52,774 nucleotides of DNA from Oscillospiraceae bacterium (GCA_018110825.1 JAGBCL010000035.1:1-52774); one strand, 5' to 3'; positions 33,260 through 42,005 are shown, counted from the stretch's first letter. The notes: a model not told the origin generated them from the sequence alone. Made by a program: numbers and translations.

Positions 33260-33757
33260 TTAGTATTTAATTGCATTGCAAATTCTTTCTGCAATTTCGT
33301 CTGCCGAACCGACTCCATCAACTGTTACCGTAGAATGACTCTTGTAAACAGGAACTCTTCCGTTGTAAATTTCCTCAAGCTGTTCTTTGGTGTTATTAAC
33401 AACAAGCGGACGGTTTGCATCGCCTGAAATACGATTGTAGCAAACATCAAAGGGAATTTCTATATAAACAACAATACCGTTTTCGGAAGCTATCTCTGCA
33501 TTTTCTTTTTTCAGCATCGCACCTCCGCCGCATGCAATAACAGCGTTCTTTTTGGAAAGTTCACGAATAACAGCAGTTTCTGTGCTGCGGAAGTATTGTT
33601 CACCTTTTTCAGAAAAAATCTGTGGGATTGTCATTTCCTCGCGTTCAACAATATAATCATCCATATCGATAAATCCGCATCCGTTTTTACGAGCAAGAAT
33701 TTTGCCTATAGTTGATTTTCCGCATCCCATAAAGCCGCATAAATAAATTGATTTCAT
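33260..33757 (-). CDS. aroK: Shikimate kinase
   Basis: A 165-residue P-loop kinase of the chorismate pathway. Walker A GFMGCGKST is at 8-16, the shikimate-binding DMDD follows, and VIACGGGAMLKK and the lid arginine in DANRPLV are present. It is the last gene of a minus-strand group: it begins 4 nt after the upstream unknown gene and ends at a terminator. The association of aroK with two unknown genes is not one I recognise. Confidence 0.93.
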   Translation of the reverse strand: MKSIYLCGFMGCGKSTIGKILARKNGCGFIDMDDYIVEREEMTIPQIFSEKGEQYFRSTETAVIRELSKKNAVIACGGGAMLKKENAEIASENGIVVYIEIPFDVCYNRISGDANRPLVVNNTKEQLEEIYNGRVPVYKSHSTVTVDGVGSADEIAERICNAIKY

Positions 33758-33761
33758 ATGG

Positions 33762-34406
33762 TTACTCCTCTATATCAGGCGTATCTGTTGTAAATTCTAT
33801 AATTTTGTTGTGAAGTTCTTCCTCAAGGCAGGAATAAAACATTGCAAAGAGAACATCCACAAGTCCGAATAAAAACATATTTTTGTTTGTTATTTCAGCA
33901 AGGGAAGGTACATTAGTGTAAATGTAAGTCTTATACCAGTCTGCAGTGTAGTGGGGGATTTTTTTACCTTTTCTGACAAGATACTTGGTTTCAAGAAAGG
34001 TTTCAGGAATCAGGTCATTATAATTTTCCGCACCCTTTTCGATAACTGCAGTATACAAACGATAGAGCTGGTCATCGCTCATATAATCGTCGCCGTTTTT
34101 CACATTTTTGAGAGTAGGAATTCGTACAGCAAAAGAATAAACAATCAGCGGAAGTACACGATTGTATTCTTTGTTCTGCATCTCTGCACAGGTCTTATCA
34201 TTGATACGAAGTCCTAAAGCCTGCAGACTGTCAGCATCTGTAACATTGTTAAGAACAACCTTGAAAGCGTCCTTTATGTTTACATTGTAAAAATCATTGT
34301 CGGCAATAGAGTAAATATATTTTATAGCATTGTAAAGGCTGACGCTGCCTTTCATGATAGTATCTGCAATACCGTTTATTGCAGCTGATTCATTAATAAA
34401 AAACAT
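33762..34406 (-). CDS. Unknown cytosolic protein upstream of aroK
   Basis: A 214-residue protein starting MFFINESAAINGIADTIMKG. It has no signal peptide and no confident membrane segment; a hydrophobic stretch near residue 180 (FLFGLVDVLFAMFYSCL) is probably buried. No catalytic motif is recognisable. The composition is helical with a YRLYTAVIEKGAENYND segment. It lies between the 548-residue zinc-motif gene (17 nt gap) and aroK (4 nt), with AGGAG before the ATG, so all three form one transcript. Confidence 0.6.
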   Translation of the reverse strand: MFFINESAAINGIADTIMKGSVSLYNAIKYIYSIADNDFYNVNIKDAFKVVLNNVTDADSLQALGLRINDKTCAEMQNKEYNRVLPLIVYSFAVRIPTLKNVKNGDDYMSDDQLYRLYTAVIEKGAENYNDLIPETFLETKYLVRKGKKIPHYTADWYKTYIYTNVPSLAEITNKNMFLFGLVDVLFAMFYSCLEEELHNKIIEFTTDTPDIEE

Positions 34407-34423
34407 TCAGAAGCTCCTTTCTG

Positions 34424-36070
34424 TCACTTCTTTTTTCCGTAAGCATCCTCACGGGTAAGACGTTCCCATTGCGGCATTTTGATTTCAACATGTTTCTTTT
34501 CACGCTTTTCCGGAGCAACTTTTTCGCTTTCTCCCTCATCGCTGTAACCGGCCATAAATGCGTCAAAAACAGTATCGAATGCCTGTGGAACGAATGGTTT
34601 TACCGTTACTTTGTCAGAGGAAACGATTGTGGCAACCTGAGGTTCAGCAGGTGATTGAACAAGCTGGGAAATATCCAGACCTGAATTAGGAACAGGTGTA
34701 GTTCCGACAGGAGATGGAGAAGTAATTCTTTCGTAGGTTTTTTCAACCGGAGCATGTGGTATTTTGGCTTTGCTTGCAAGCTTGACTTCATCGCACAGCT
34801 TATCCGAGTAATCAAGAAATTCGTCAAGCTGAGCAAGCGTAGCTTCGCCGATTTTTAGATTGCGCTTCATATTGGAAAGATACTGTGACCATTCCTTGAA
34901 CTCATTATCATCAATCCCCTTGCCTACACGTTTGTATAAGGCATTATATAGCTTCTGACAGCGTTTCTCGGTATCTGACGGAATAATGACTTCAACAGGT
35001 ACATTTTCATGTGGCTCAGAAATAGACATTCCTGCTGATTGAGCAATACCCGCAAGAAGTACGTCATATTGTTTGCGGCAGGTTTTTCCTGAACTGTTGA
35101 CTCTGTCGCAACGTGTGTTGTTGTCAACAGCCGTAAAATATCTTCCGCAGCTTTCACACTTGCGCAGGCGTATTTTACGCTGAATCATAAGTTCAAATTC
35201 CAGATCTATAACAGCTTTAAAGCTGTCAGGCAGATAAAGCTCATCAGGATTATCCTTCATTGCTTCAAGCGCAAAATTAATATCAACATTGCTTGGTCGG
35301 GTCATGTCTTTAATAAATGAGTATGCGTCCATAGCAATCTGGTCATGAATTTTTGAACAGTTCTTGTTTTCCAAAGAGGACATGTCAGGACCATCGGAAA
35401 GTGCGTCGGAAAAACGTCTGTATATAGCTTTCGATACCTTGCTTACAGCAAAAGCAGCATTTGGTAAAGTTGCAGGTGTGCATACACGCACAGCCGGCAG
35501 AGCATTTTCGGGACAACCAAGTTCGTTTGCCGCAACAGCAAAAGCGAGGTCAAAATATTCTTTTCTTGTTCGTATAATTTCATCTGTAAGCGGTGAATCT
35601 CCTTCAGAAGTTCCGAAGATAAAGTCAATTTTGTTCCGCGCATATTCCTGAAGCTTTACAATACTTGTCCAGCGATTTATTGCACGGTTTGCCTTGTATT
35701 CGGAAATACGGCGGAAAATAGCTGTTTCGTATAAATTTTTCGGAGTAATGCATCTTGTCCAGAGTTCTTCAAGACTTATTCTTTCGCTGTGGCAAATATA
35801 TTCAATTATGCAGTCAGTAACAATTTCGGAATAAAGTGTGGAAAGGCAAGCTTCAATGAAAGGATGAGCATTGCTGATTATAGCTTTAGCATTGGAAATA
35901 ATATTCTGAGGCAAGCGTCCGTCTTTGCGTGCAATTCTTCCAGCTTCGATGCATTGTTCCCAGAAATATGTAAAATCGAACTCGGTAAATTGCAGCAGAA
36001 CCTTTGATAAATCAATTTTATAGAAGTTGTTGTTATCATAAACCGCAAATTTTACTGTGCTGTTATTCAT
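34424..36070 (-). CDS. Large protein with central DUF6076-like zinc motif
   Basis: A 548-residue protein without signal peptide or membrane helix. Four cysteines, Cys305, Cys308, Cys321 and Cys331, in KCESCGRYF and GKTCRKQY, form a zinc-binding element like that of DUF6076-type proteins and some RNA- or DNA-binding ribbons. The N-terminal 300 residues are helical; residues about 440-520 are Pro/Ser/Val-rich and probably disordered, and the end is basic (KKHVEIKMPQWERLTREDAY). Function unknown. It has its own strong promoter and heads the unit with the 214-residue gene and aroK. Confidence 0.6.
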   Translation of the reverse strand: MNNSTVKFAVYDNNNFYKIDLSKVLLQFTEFDFTYFWEQCIEAGRIARKDGRLPQNIISNAKAIISNAHPFIEACLSTLYSEIVTDCIIEYICHSERISLEELWTRCITPKNLYETAIFRRISEYKANRAINRWTSIVKLQEYARNKIDFIFGTSEGDSPLTDEIIRTRKEYFDLAFAVAANELGCPENALPAVRVCTPATLPNAAFAVSKVSKAIYRRFSDALSDGPDMSSLENKNCSKIHDQIAMDAYSFIKDMTRPSNVDINFALEAMKDNPDELYLPDSFKAVIDLEFELMIQRKIRLRKCESCGRYFTAVDNNTRCDRVNSSGKTCRKQYDVLLAGIAQSAGMSISEPHENVPVEVIIPSDTEKRCQKLYNALYKRVGKGIDDNEFKEWSQYLSNMKRNLKIGEATLAQLDEFLDYSDKLCDEVKLASKAKIPHAPVEKTYERITSPSPVGTTPVPNSGLDISQLVQSPAEPQVATIVSSDKVTVKPFVPQAFDTVFDAFMAGYSDEGESEKVAPEKREKKHVEIKMPQWERLTREDAYGKKK

Positions 36071-36110
36071 TTCCGAACTCCTCTCCGAAATAGATAAATA
36101 TATATAATCA

Positions 36111-36139
36111 ATTATATCACATATTTATTTTTATTTCAA
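36111..36139 (-). promoter_or_regulatory. Promoter of the zinc-motif gene-aroK unit
   Basis: TTGAAA (36134-36139) and TATAAT (36111-36116) on the minus strand with a 17-nt spacer; GGAGAGGAG follows before the ATG at 36070. Confidence 0.8.
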
Positions 36140-36193
36140 TCGGTTTTCTAAAAAAACACAGTTTGAGCAATTTGAAAAAAATCTAAAAAATAC

Positions 36194-36222
36194 TTGCAAA
36201 AGTAAAAAATGTGTGGTATAAT
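36194..36222 (+). promoter_or_regulatory. Promoter of the SRP RNA
   Basis: TTGCAA (36194-36199), 17-nt spacer, TATAAT (36217-36222), about 20 nt before the predicted RNA. Confidence 0.85.
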
Positions 36223-36241
36223 ATTAATACTTACGGAGTAC

Positions 36242-36370
36242 ATCCGATATATAGGTGTGCGGGCCCTGTGCAACGGAACACCGTGAACCATGTCAGGCGG
36301 GGAACCGAGCAGCATTAAGCGGAACGTTCTGTGTGCCGCAGTCAGCCTGCACACCTATGTATCGGATTAT
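36242..36370 (+). ncRNA. ffs: Signal recognition particle RNA (4.5S type)
   Basis: The ends pair as a long hairpin (ATCCGATA...ATAGGTGTGC with GCACACCTAT...TATCGGAT). The apical domain reads ATGTCAGG, then CGG-GGAA-CCG with a GNRA-type tetraloop, then GAGCAGC, the asymmetric loop bound by Ffh. Size of about 125-130 nt fits the small bacterial SRP RNA. It has its own promoter. Its location ahead of dnaX, ebfC and recR is the normal Firmicutes arrangement. Exact ends are approximate; only short T stretches (TTATTTTATTTT) follow. Confidence 0.9.
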
Positions 36371-36393
36371 TTTATTTTAGGGTGGTAAACTCA

Positions 36394-37305
36394 TTGAATT
36401 TTAAGGACATGATTGTCAGATTCCTGAAAAAGTTTCTTCCGGTATTTCTGGTGCATGCCATAATATGTGTGATTGTTGGTGCACTTATTATAACACATTC
36501 GTACGGAATTGACGAGGTGAAGCAGTATTATCAGCCGCTTTTGATTGCGGCATGTCTTTCATTATTTCCTGCTGTGCCTGCGTATTATTTCTTTTTCAGC
36601 ACTGACGCAAAGTATGACTATTCAAAGCTGAATGAGTTTGACAGAAATATGCTCAGACAGTTCGGTGTAAGATATGAAAAACAGCTTAAGGAAGCAATCA
36701 TTGATATGCATCTTTTTGATTTCAATACGGCTCTTGATAAATATGAGGAATTGTTTGAAAATAAGCTGGCAGATAATCAGAAAGCTGTTCTTTCATTCTA
36801 TACAGCACGCTGCTATCAGATGATGGGATACCCCGCAAATGCAGTAAGACACTTTGAAAATTGCCTTGAACTCGGAATGAAGCTCAATGACGTGTATCTG
36901 CTTGCCGCAAGATGCCTTGCACAAAACGGAAGATTTGACGACGCAATTGAGTATTATAAAGTGCTTATTGAGCGTAAAAGTTATTTTGAATTTATTTACA
37001 CAGATATAGCCCTTGCTTATCTTAAAAAAGGGGACGGCGAAAAGTCTTTTGAATACTTCAGAAAATCCGTTGACGAGGGAATGAATTATTCTTTCGCATT
37101 GGGCGGCTGTTCGCTTGCCTGCCTGCAAATGAAAGACCTTGAAAAAAGCAATGAATACTTCAAGGAAGCTGTCCGCTGCAGTATGGAGGACGTTAACGGC
37201 TTCAAGGTCTATTATTGCAATATTGCCGAGTCCGTGGGACTTCTTAATGAAATCGACGAAACAATGAAAATTAACACAGATACTATGAAGGAGCTTGTCA
37301 GATAA
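36394..37305 (+). CDS. Membrane-anchored TPR protein
   Basis: A 303-residue protein with two transmembrane helices near the N-terminus (about 16-37 and 49-67) and then roughly five tetratricopeptide-like repeats, for example NFALDKYEELF-type, NAVRHFENCLELG, DDAIEYYKVLIE and EKSFEYFRKSVDEG. TPR arrays mediate protein contacts; the partner is unknown. The start is a TTG at 36394 with AGGGTGG 8 nt upstream; the ATG six codons in has a ribosome site too close. It is inserted between SRP RNA and dnaX, 12 nt before the latter. Confidence 0.7.
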   Translation: MNFKDMIVRFLKKFLPVFLVHAIICVIVGALIITHSYGIDEVKQYYQPLLIAACLSLFPAVPAYYFFFSTDAKYDYSKLNEFDRNMLRQFGVRYEKQLKEAIIDMHLFDFNTALDKYEELFENKLADNQKAVLSFYTARCYQMMGYPANAVRHFENCLELGMKLNDVYLLAARCLAQNGRFDDAIEYYKVLIERKSYFEFIYTDIALAYLKKGDGEKSFEYFRKSVDEGMNYSFALGGCSLACLQMKDLEKSNEYFKEAVRCSMEDVNGFKVYYCNIAESVGLLNEIDETMKINTDTMKELVR

Positions 37306-37317
37306 GGAGTGAGTGAA

Positions 37318-38892
37318 ATGTATAAGGCACTTTACCGTAAATACCGTCCTATGACCTTTGACGACGTTGTTTCACAGCCGCATATCACTACAACACTGCG
37401 TAACCAGCTCATTAATAATAAAACTGCCCACGCCTACTTGTTCACAGGTTCAAGAGGTACAGGTAAAACAACTTGTGCACGTATTCTCGCCAAGGCACTC
37501 AATTGTCAGCACCTCGTTGACGGTAATCCATGCCTTGAATGTGAAATCTGCCATGACGCAGACGCAAGCGCTCTTGCAGATATCGTGGAAATCGACGCTG
37601 CTTCAAACAATGGCGTAAATGATATCCGTGACCTTCGTGACGGCGCAGTCTATACCGCCGAAAGATGTAAATACAGAGTTTATATCATCGACGAAGTCCA
37701 TATGCTTACCAAGGAAGCGTTCAACGCTTTGCTTAAAATAATGGAGGAACCTCCTCCGCACGTTAAATTTATTCTTGCAACAACAGAAGTCCATAAGGTT
37801 TTGCCTACTATTCTTTCACGTTGTCAGCGCTATGACTTCAGAAGAATTCTTCCTGCAGATATAACCGAAAGACTGATGTATGTTGCAGAAAAGGAACAAA
37901 TTAATCTTGACCGTGAGGCTGCCGAGCTTATCGCAAAAACAGCCGATGGCGGTATGCGTGACGCACTGTCACTTCTCGACCAGTGTGTTGCTTTTTCCGA
38001 TAATATCACACTCAATATCGTTTCCAGTGCCGCAGGCATTGCTGGACGTGAACCTGTGTTTGACATTATCGAAGCAATTTCAGATAACAATGCCGCAAAA
38101 GCTATTGAAGTTATTGATAGGCTTTATAATATGTCAAAGGATATGCAGAAGCTCTGTGAGGAGCTTATTGCACAGTTCCGTAACGTTATGCTTGCCAAGG
38201 CGGTTCCCGAAAATGTTGACCTGCTTGTGTGTATGCCAAATGAGCTGGAGCGTATCAAATCACTTGCGGATAAGCTTACACTTGATGAAATTATGGCAAA
38301 GCTTGATATTCTCCAGTCCTGCAATGAGCGTGTCGCAAGAGTCAGCGCAAAACGTGTTGAGATGGAAATGAGTCTGCTAAAGCTTTGTACAGTTAAGCCG
38401 GCACAGCCAACTGCCGCAGTAAGTCCCGAGCTTGTTGCAAAAATTGAACAGCTTGAACAGCGTCTTGCAAATCAGCCGATGCAGCAAACAACTCAGCAGC
38501 CTTCACGTCCACAGTATGTTTCTCAACAGAATAATGAGGCAGCTGACCTTTCAAGCGTAAAATCAATTGAATTTACAGATGAAACAAGATGGCAGGATAT
38601 ACTGGAAAAATTTGCAGAAATTTGCCCATCAGTCAATGGTGCACTTACAGGTTCTTCCGCTAAGAAGGGCGGAGGATATATGCTTATTACAACCGAAAAT
38701 GCTTTTTTTATTCAGCTTTTGCGAAATAAGGAAAATGCCGCTAAGCTTAAAGAAGCAATTTACCTTGTAACAGGCGAGAATTTTGCTATCAGGGCAAAAT
38801 GTACATCTGACGAAAAAAAAACGCAGAATGATAAATTGATGGGTGTACTCAGCAGAGCACAGGAAAATAATATTCCTGTGGAACATCAGTAA
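37318..38892 (+). CDS. dnaX: DNA polymerase III gamma/tau subunit
   Basis: A 524-residue clamp-loader ATPase. YRKYRPMTFDDVV starts the AAA+ domain, Walker A GSRGTGKT is at 44-51, the zinc module has Cys63, Cys72, Cys75 and Cys78, Walker B is VYIIDEVHML, and the sensor-1/arginine finger is ILSRCQRYDF. A Gln/Pro linker (about 385-415) separates it from the tau-like C-terminus. ATG at 37318 is chosen since AAGGAG is 8 nt upstream. No A-rich slippery site is obvious for a shorter gamma product. Followed by ebfC and recR. Confidence 0.95.
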   Translation: MYKALYRKYRPMTFDDVVSQPHITTTLRNQLINNKTAHAYLFTGSRGTGKTTCARILAKALNCQHLVDGNPCLECEICHDADASALADIVEIDAASNNGVNDIRDLRDGAVYTAERCKYRVYIIDEVHMLTKEAFNALLKIMEEPPPHVKFILATTEVHKVLPTILSRCQRYDFRRILPADITERLMYVAEKEQINLDREAAELIAKTADGGMRDALSLLDQCVAFSDNITLNIVSSAAGIAGREPVFDIIEAISDNNAAKAIEVIDRLYNMSKDMQKLCEELIAQFRNVMLAKAVPENVDLLVCMPNELERIKSLADKLTLDEIMAKLDILQSCNERVARVSAKRVEMEMSLLKLCTVKPAQPTAAVSPELVAKIEQLEQRLANQPMQQTTQQPSRPQYVSQQNNEAADLSSVKSIEFTDETRWQDILEKFAEICPSVNGALTGSSAKKGGGYMLITTENAFFIQLLRNKENAAKLKEAIYLVTGENFAIRAKCTSDEKKTQNDKLMGVLSRAQENNIPVEHQ

Positions 38893-39013
38893 CAAGGATT
38901 TACGGTTTCATATGAAACGTAATCATAAATTTTGTAAAATCACGGAATGTCTTCCGCCGATAGACATTTCGTTTAATCTAACAATTTTTCACGGCGGAGA
39001 AACGGAGTAAAAA

Positions 39014-39361
39014 ATGAAAGCAAGATTACCACAGGGAATGGGCGGCGGTGCTCAGAATATGAACAGCATGATCAAGCAGGCTCAGAAGATGCAGGAGAAG
39101 ATTACTGAAGTTCAGGAAGATATCGAAAACAGAGAGTTCTCCACAACAGTTGGCGGCGGTGCTGTAGAAGTAACAATGACAGGCAGAAAGTCCATCAAGA
39201 ACCTCGTTATCAAGCCTGAGGTTGTTGACCCTGAAGATATCGAGATGCTTCAGGACCTCATCATCAGTGCATTCAACGATACAGTAAGCAAGATTGAAGA
39301 AACAACAGAGAAGGAAATGGGCGCAATCACAGGCGGTGTTTCTTTCCCAGGTCTTTTCTAA
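39014..39361 (+). CDS. ebfC: Nucleoid-associated protein YbaB/EbfC
   Basis: A 115-residue DNA-binding protein of the YbaB/EbfC family, with an N-terminal Gly/Met-rich stretch, the helical MIKQAQKMQEKITEVQEDIE and the C-terminal VVDPEDIEMLQDLIISAFND. The gap to dnaX is 121 nt and holds two imperfect hairpins, one with the 14-bp palindrome GTTTCATATGAAAC, possibly regulatory. dnaX-ebfC-recR is a conserved recombination/replication cluster. Confidence 0.93.
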   Translation: MKARLPQGMGGGAQNMNSMIKQAQKMQEKITEVQEDIENREFSTTVGGGAVEVTMTGRKSIKNLVIKPEVVDPEDIEMLQDLIISAFNDTVSKIEETTEKEMGAITGGVSFPGLF

Positions 39362-39374
39362 TTGACAAATTTAT

Positions 39375-39402
39375 CGGCATACACGTCAAATCGTGTATGC
39401 CG
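39375..39402 (+). promoter_or_regulatory. Hairpin between ebfC and recR
   Basis: CGGCATACACG pairs with CGTGTATGCCG around TCAAAT, without a T tract. Probably an mRNA-stabilising or partial attenuating hairpin rather than a true terminator. Confidence 0.5.
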
Positions 39403-39424
39403 TTGAAACTATATGGAGGTCTAT

Positions 39425-40030
39425 ATGGGTAATAACAGTACCGCACTTCCTCTCGTGCTTCTTGCAGAACAGTTCGCTCGACTTCCTGGTATCGGAATGA
39501 AAAGTGCACAGCGACTTGCTTACCACGTCATGAGTATGACCGATAAGGAAGCACAGGATTTTGCTGATGCAATAATTCGTGCCCACAGTACAGTAAAATG
39601 CTGTGCTGAGTGTCAGAACCTGACGGAGAATGAATATTGTCCAATATGTTCAAATGATTTGCGCGACCATAGTACCATCTGTGTTGTGGAAACACCAAAG
39701 GACATTTCCGCTTTTGAACGTACCAATGAATATAAAGGCGTTTATCATGTTCTGCACGGTCTTATATCACCGCTTGACGGAATAACCCCCGATAAAATAC
39801 GTGTCAAGGAGTTACTTGCACGAGTGCAACAGGGAAGCGTTGAAGAGGTTATTATGGCAACTAACCCAACCGTAGAGGGTGAGGCAACGGCAATGTATAT
39901 CTCAAAGCTTCTGAAACCGTTGGGAGTAAAAGTTACACGTCTTGCATTTGGTTTGCCGGTTGGAGGCACTTTGGAGTATGCCGATGAAGTAACACTCTTC
40001 AAAGCGCTGGAAAATAGAAATGAAATATGA
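39425..40030 (+). CDS. recR: Recombination mediator RecR
   Basis: A 201-residue protein loading RecA with RecO. It has the helix-hairpin-helix ([15 protein letters not shown]), a zinc finger (Cys59 or Cys60, Cys63, Cys72 and Cys75 around [14 protein letters not shown]), and a Toprim domain ([16 protein letters not shown], then [12 protein letters not shown]). GGAGG sets the start at MGNNST. It closes the SRP RNA-dnaX-ebfC-recR group; no terminator is seen before the tRNA promoter. Confidence 0.94.
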   Translation: MGNNSTALPLVLLAEQFARLPGIGMKSAQRLAYHVMSMTDKEAQDFADAIIRAHSTVKCCAECQNLTENEYCPICSNDLRDHSTICVVETPKDISAFERTNEYKGVYHVLHGLISPLDGITPDKIRVKELLARVQQGSVEEVIMATNPTVEGEATAMYISKLLKPLGVKVTRLAFGLPVGGTLEYADEVTLFKALENRNEI

Positions 40031-40067
40031 TGTAACTTGTGCAAAATGACGAAAATAAAAATAAGTA

Positions 40068-40096
40068 TTGACAATGCAAGAAAAATATGATAATAT
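40068..40096 (+). promoter_or_regulatory. Promoter of the tRNA-Gln pair
   Basis: TTGACA (40068-40073), 17-nt spacer, TAATAT (40091-40096). Confidence 0.8.
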
Positions 40097-40136
40097 ATAT
40101 GAGTCGCTTGAAGAGATTCGCTGATATATCCAATAT

Positions 40137-40212
40137 TGGGATATAGCCAAGCGGTAAGGCAGCGGACTTTGACTCCGTCATTTCGGTGGTTCGAATCCAC
40201 CTATCCCAGCCA
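40137..40212 (+). tRNA. tRNA-Gln(TTG), CCA encoded
   Basis: A 76-nt cloverleaf: acceptor TGGGATA/TATCCCA, anticodon stem GCGGA/TCCGT with loop CTTTGAC (anticodon TTG), T arm GGTGGTTCGAATCCACC, and GCCA end. It reads CAA and CAG. Confidence 0.95.
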
Positions 40213-40215
40213 GTC

Positions 40216-40241
40216 AAAAAGTTCGTTGTAAGGAACTTTTT
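40216..40241 (+). terminator. Hairpin between the two tRNA-Gln genes
   Basis: AAAAAGTTC pairs with GAACTTTTT around an 8-nt loop. It may be a weak terminator or a processing spacer. Confidence 0.45.
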
Positions 40242-40257
40242 CAGCGAACTTATATAC

Positions 40258-40333
40258 TGGGGTGTCGCCAAGCGGTAAGGCACCTGACTCTGACTCAGGC
40301 ACTTCCGGGGTTCGAATCCCTGCACCCCAGCCA
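40258..40333 (+). tRNA. tRNA-Gln(CTG), CCA encoded
   Basis: A 76-nt cloverleaf with acceptor TGGGGTG/CACCCCA, anticodon stem CCTGA/TCAGG and loop CTCTGAC (anticodon CTG), and GCCA end. It reads CAG. It shares the D arm with its upstream neighbour, indicating tandem duplication and anticodon change. Confidence 0.95.
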
Positions 40334-40335
40334 AA

Positions 40336-40368
40336 GACCCGATACATTATGTATCGGGTCATTTTTTT
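40336..40368 (+). terminator. Terminator of the tRNA-Gln pair
   Basis: GACCCGATAC pairs with GTATCGGGTC around ATTAT, followed by seven T. Confidence 0.9.
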
Positions 40369-40384
40369 ACATAGGAGAATAATA

Positions 40385-40651
40385 ATGCTTGATGATATAA
40401 TTGAATTAATAATCGAACTTGTTGTAACGATTTTTTTCGATACATATGAATTTGAAACAGGTTCAAAACGTTTCCGTATAGGATGGGTAATCTTTCTGTC
40501 TATAGTAATGACAATATGTTTTGCAGCCTGTTTGTACTTATTTATGAATCCACCGTTGTTACAAAAAGATACGTGGCTCTATGGCGTTGGTGCAGCTGTA
40601 CTTTTTGTTATGGAAATAGTGCTTTGGTATAAATATATTAAAACAAAATAA
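40385..40651 (+). CDS. Small membrane protein, unknown function
   Basis: An 88-residue protein starting MLDDIIELIIELVVTIFFDT. An amphipathic N-terminal helix is followed by a short charged loop (TYEFETGSKRFRIG), then two transmembrane helices (about 33-54 and 64-83) and a basic end (KYIKTK). AGGAG lies 7 nt before the ATG. It has no visible promoter of its own apart from possible readthrough past the tRNA terminator. No family recognised. Confidence 0.6.
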   Translation: MLDDIIELIIELVVTIFFDTYEFETGSKRFRIGWVIFLSIVMTICFAACLYLFMNPPLLQKDTWLYGVGAAVLFVMEIVLWYKYIKTK

Positions 40652-40659
40652 GTTATGAA

Positions 40660-40690
40660 AAAACCTGCAGTTACAAAAACTGCAGGTTTT
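40660..40690. terminator. Bidirectional terminator between convergent genes
   Basis: A 13-bp stem AAAACCTGCAGTT/AACTGCAGGTTTT with a 5-nt loop separates the small membrane protein gene from the convergent GH5 gene. Confidence 0.85.
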
Positions 40691-40707
40691 AAATCTGAAA
40701 AATTAAA

Positions 40708-41862
40708 TTATTCAAGTCCCTTCATAAAGCCGTCAATAATTTTTGGGAATTTCCATGTGCAGTTAACACGTTCAAGCAGACCAAAATTTTCTCCGTTTCC
40801 GTTGAATGCACCATTATCCCAGATAAAACATGGAATTCCGATTTCCTTGGCTTTGCTTATGTAATATGTTGCCCATTCTGCACGTTCGTCCTCATTAGCC
40901 TTGTTTCTAGCACCTGTTTCACCGATTATAACCGGAATTCCCTTGGAAATGAAACTTTCGTTAAGACTTGCCATAAGATTAACAATTTCGCTTGCATAAC
41001 CTTCATCTGAATTGAAAATTCGCTGGTCCAGGTCACCACCGAGAGCAAATGAATAGGGGAGATAAGCGTGAATGGAAACAATAAGCTTGTCGTCACCCTC
41101 AGGAAGAACGAAATCATTGATTGCAGAAGCTGTGCAGCTTGCCGCATATGTAGGAAGCATAAGATGACGTTTTGCATTGTTGCCGCCAAGACCACGGATA
41201 GTTTCAACAAAAGCCGCATTCATCTGATTAACAACGTCATGACCTTCCTTGTCACCGCCGTTCCATTCAAGACCTGTATTTCTTTTTCTTGGTTCATTCA
41301 TACCTTCAAAAATGAGTCTTTCATCGTAATCAGCAAAGCGTGTTCCAATCTGTGTCCAGAGAGCCTGAAGCTTTGCAATAGAAGCATCAGCGGAATCATA
41401 GTAAGGGTCATGCCAGTCCTCATGATGAATATTGAGAATTACAAACATATCCTGAGAATAAGCATAGTCCACAACTTCCTGAATACGGTTCATCCATTCT
41501 TCGTCAACGTTGTTTTCCGCATCCATATGAGTTCCCCATGTTACAGGAACCCTTATTCCATTGAAGCCTGCATCTTTAACAGCTGTAATCATTTCTTTTG
41601 TGGTTTTTATATTGCCCCAAGCTGTTTCAGCTGTAATTCCGTCTGCAGTTGAATCAAGTGTGTTGCCCAGACTCCAACCGATTTTTATTTCCTTGACCAG
41701 CTCTGTAGATGGGATATCACGTATTTCATCATGAACAATACCTGCCTCGACTTGTTCGGTCTGAGTTGCAGAGGAATCGTCCTTGTTGCAGCCTGCAAAG
41801 GAAGATAGCATCAACACAGCTGTAAAAACAGCTCCAAGCTTCTTTATTATTTTTTTATTCAT
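40708..41862 (-). CDS. Secreted GH5 glucanase lipoprotein 1
   Basis: A 384-residue lipoprotein (signal peptide ending SFAGC, lipidated Cys25) with a glycoside hydrolase family 5 barrel. The acid/base is Glu190 in FEGMNEPR and the nucleophile Glu315 in VIIGETGA; GWSLGNTLD and the His-rich LNIHHEDW are further GH5 marks. It probably cuts beta-1,4-glucan or related beta-glucans at the cell surface, likely subfamily 4-like, which I cannot confirm. No dockerin or carbohydrate-binding module is attached. It is divergent to a second GH5 gene. Confidence 0.9.
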   Translation of the reverse strand: MNKKIIKKLGAVFTAVLMLSSFAGCNKDDSSATQTEQVEAGIVHDEIRDIPSTELVKEIKIGWSLGNTLDSTADGITAETAWGNIKTTKEMITAVKDAGFNGIRVPVTWGTHMDAENNVDEEWMNRIQEVVDYAYSQDMFVILNIHHEDWHDPYYDSADASIAKLQALWTQIGTRFADYDERLIFEGMNEPRKRNTGLEWNGGDKEGHDVVNQMNAAFVETIRGLGGNNAKRHLMLPTYAASCTASAINDFVLPEGDDKLIVSIHAYLPYSFALGGDLDQRIFNSDEGYASEIVNLMASLNESFISKGIPVIIGETGARNKANEDERAEWATYYISKAKEIGIPCFIWDNGAFNGNGENFGLLERVNCTWKFPKIIDGFMKGLE

Positions 41863-41893
41863 ACGAAATAACCTCCGAAAAAATATATAATTT

Positions 41894-41922
41894 ATTTTAG
41901 CATATTTCTTTCACTTATTCAA
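41894..41922 (-). promoter_or_regulatory. Promoter of GH5 gene 1
   Basis: TTGAAT (41917-41922) and TAAAAT (41894-41899) on the minus strand with a 17-nt spacer. Confidence 0.65.
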
Positions 41923-41990
41923 CAACAAATAGTAAATAAAAATAGCAGTACAGAAAAAAGTTCAAAATTAGTCAGTTTTGCATAAAAATT

Positions 41991-42005
41991 ATGTAAACGA
42001 TTGCA
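41991..42005. promoter_or_regulatory. Catabolite-response (cre) or LacI-type operator between the GH5 genes
   Basis: ATGTAAACGATTGCA fits every fixed position of the CcpA cre consensus WTGNAANCGNWNNCW. It overlaps the -35 box of GH5 gene 2, a repressing position, and lies about 70 nt upstream of the GH5 gene 1 promoter. A local LacI-family regulator could also bind it. Confidence 0.65.
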
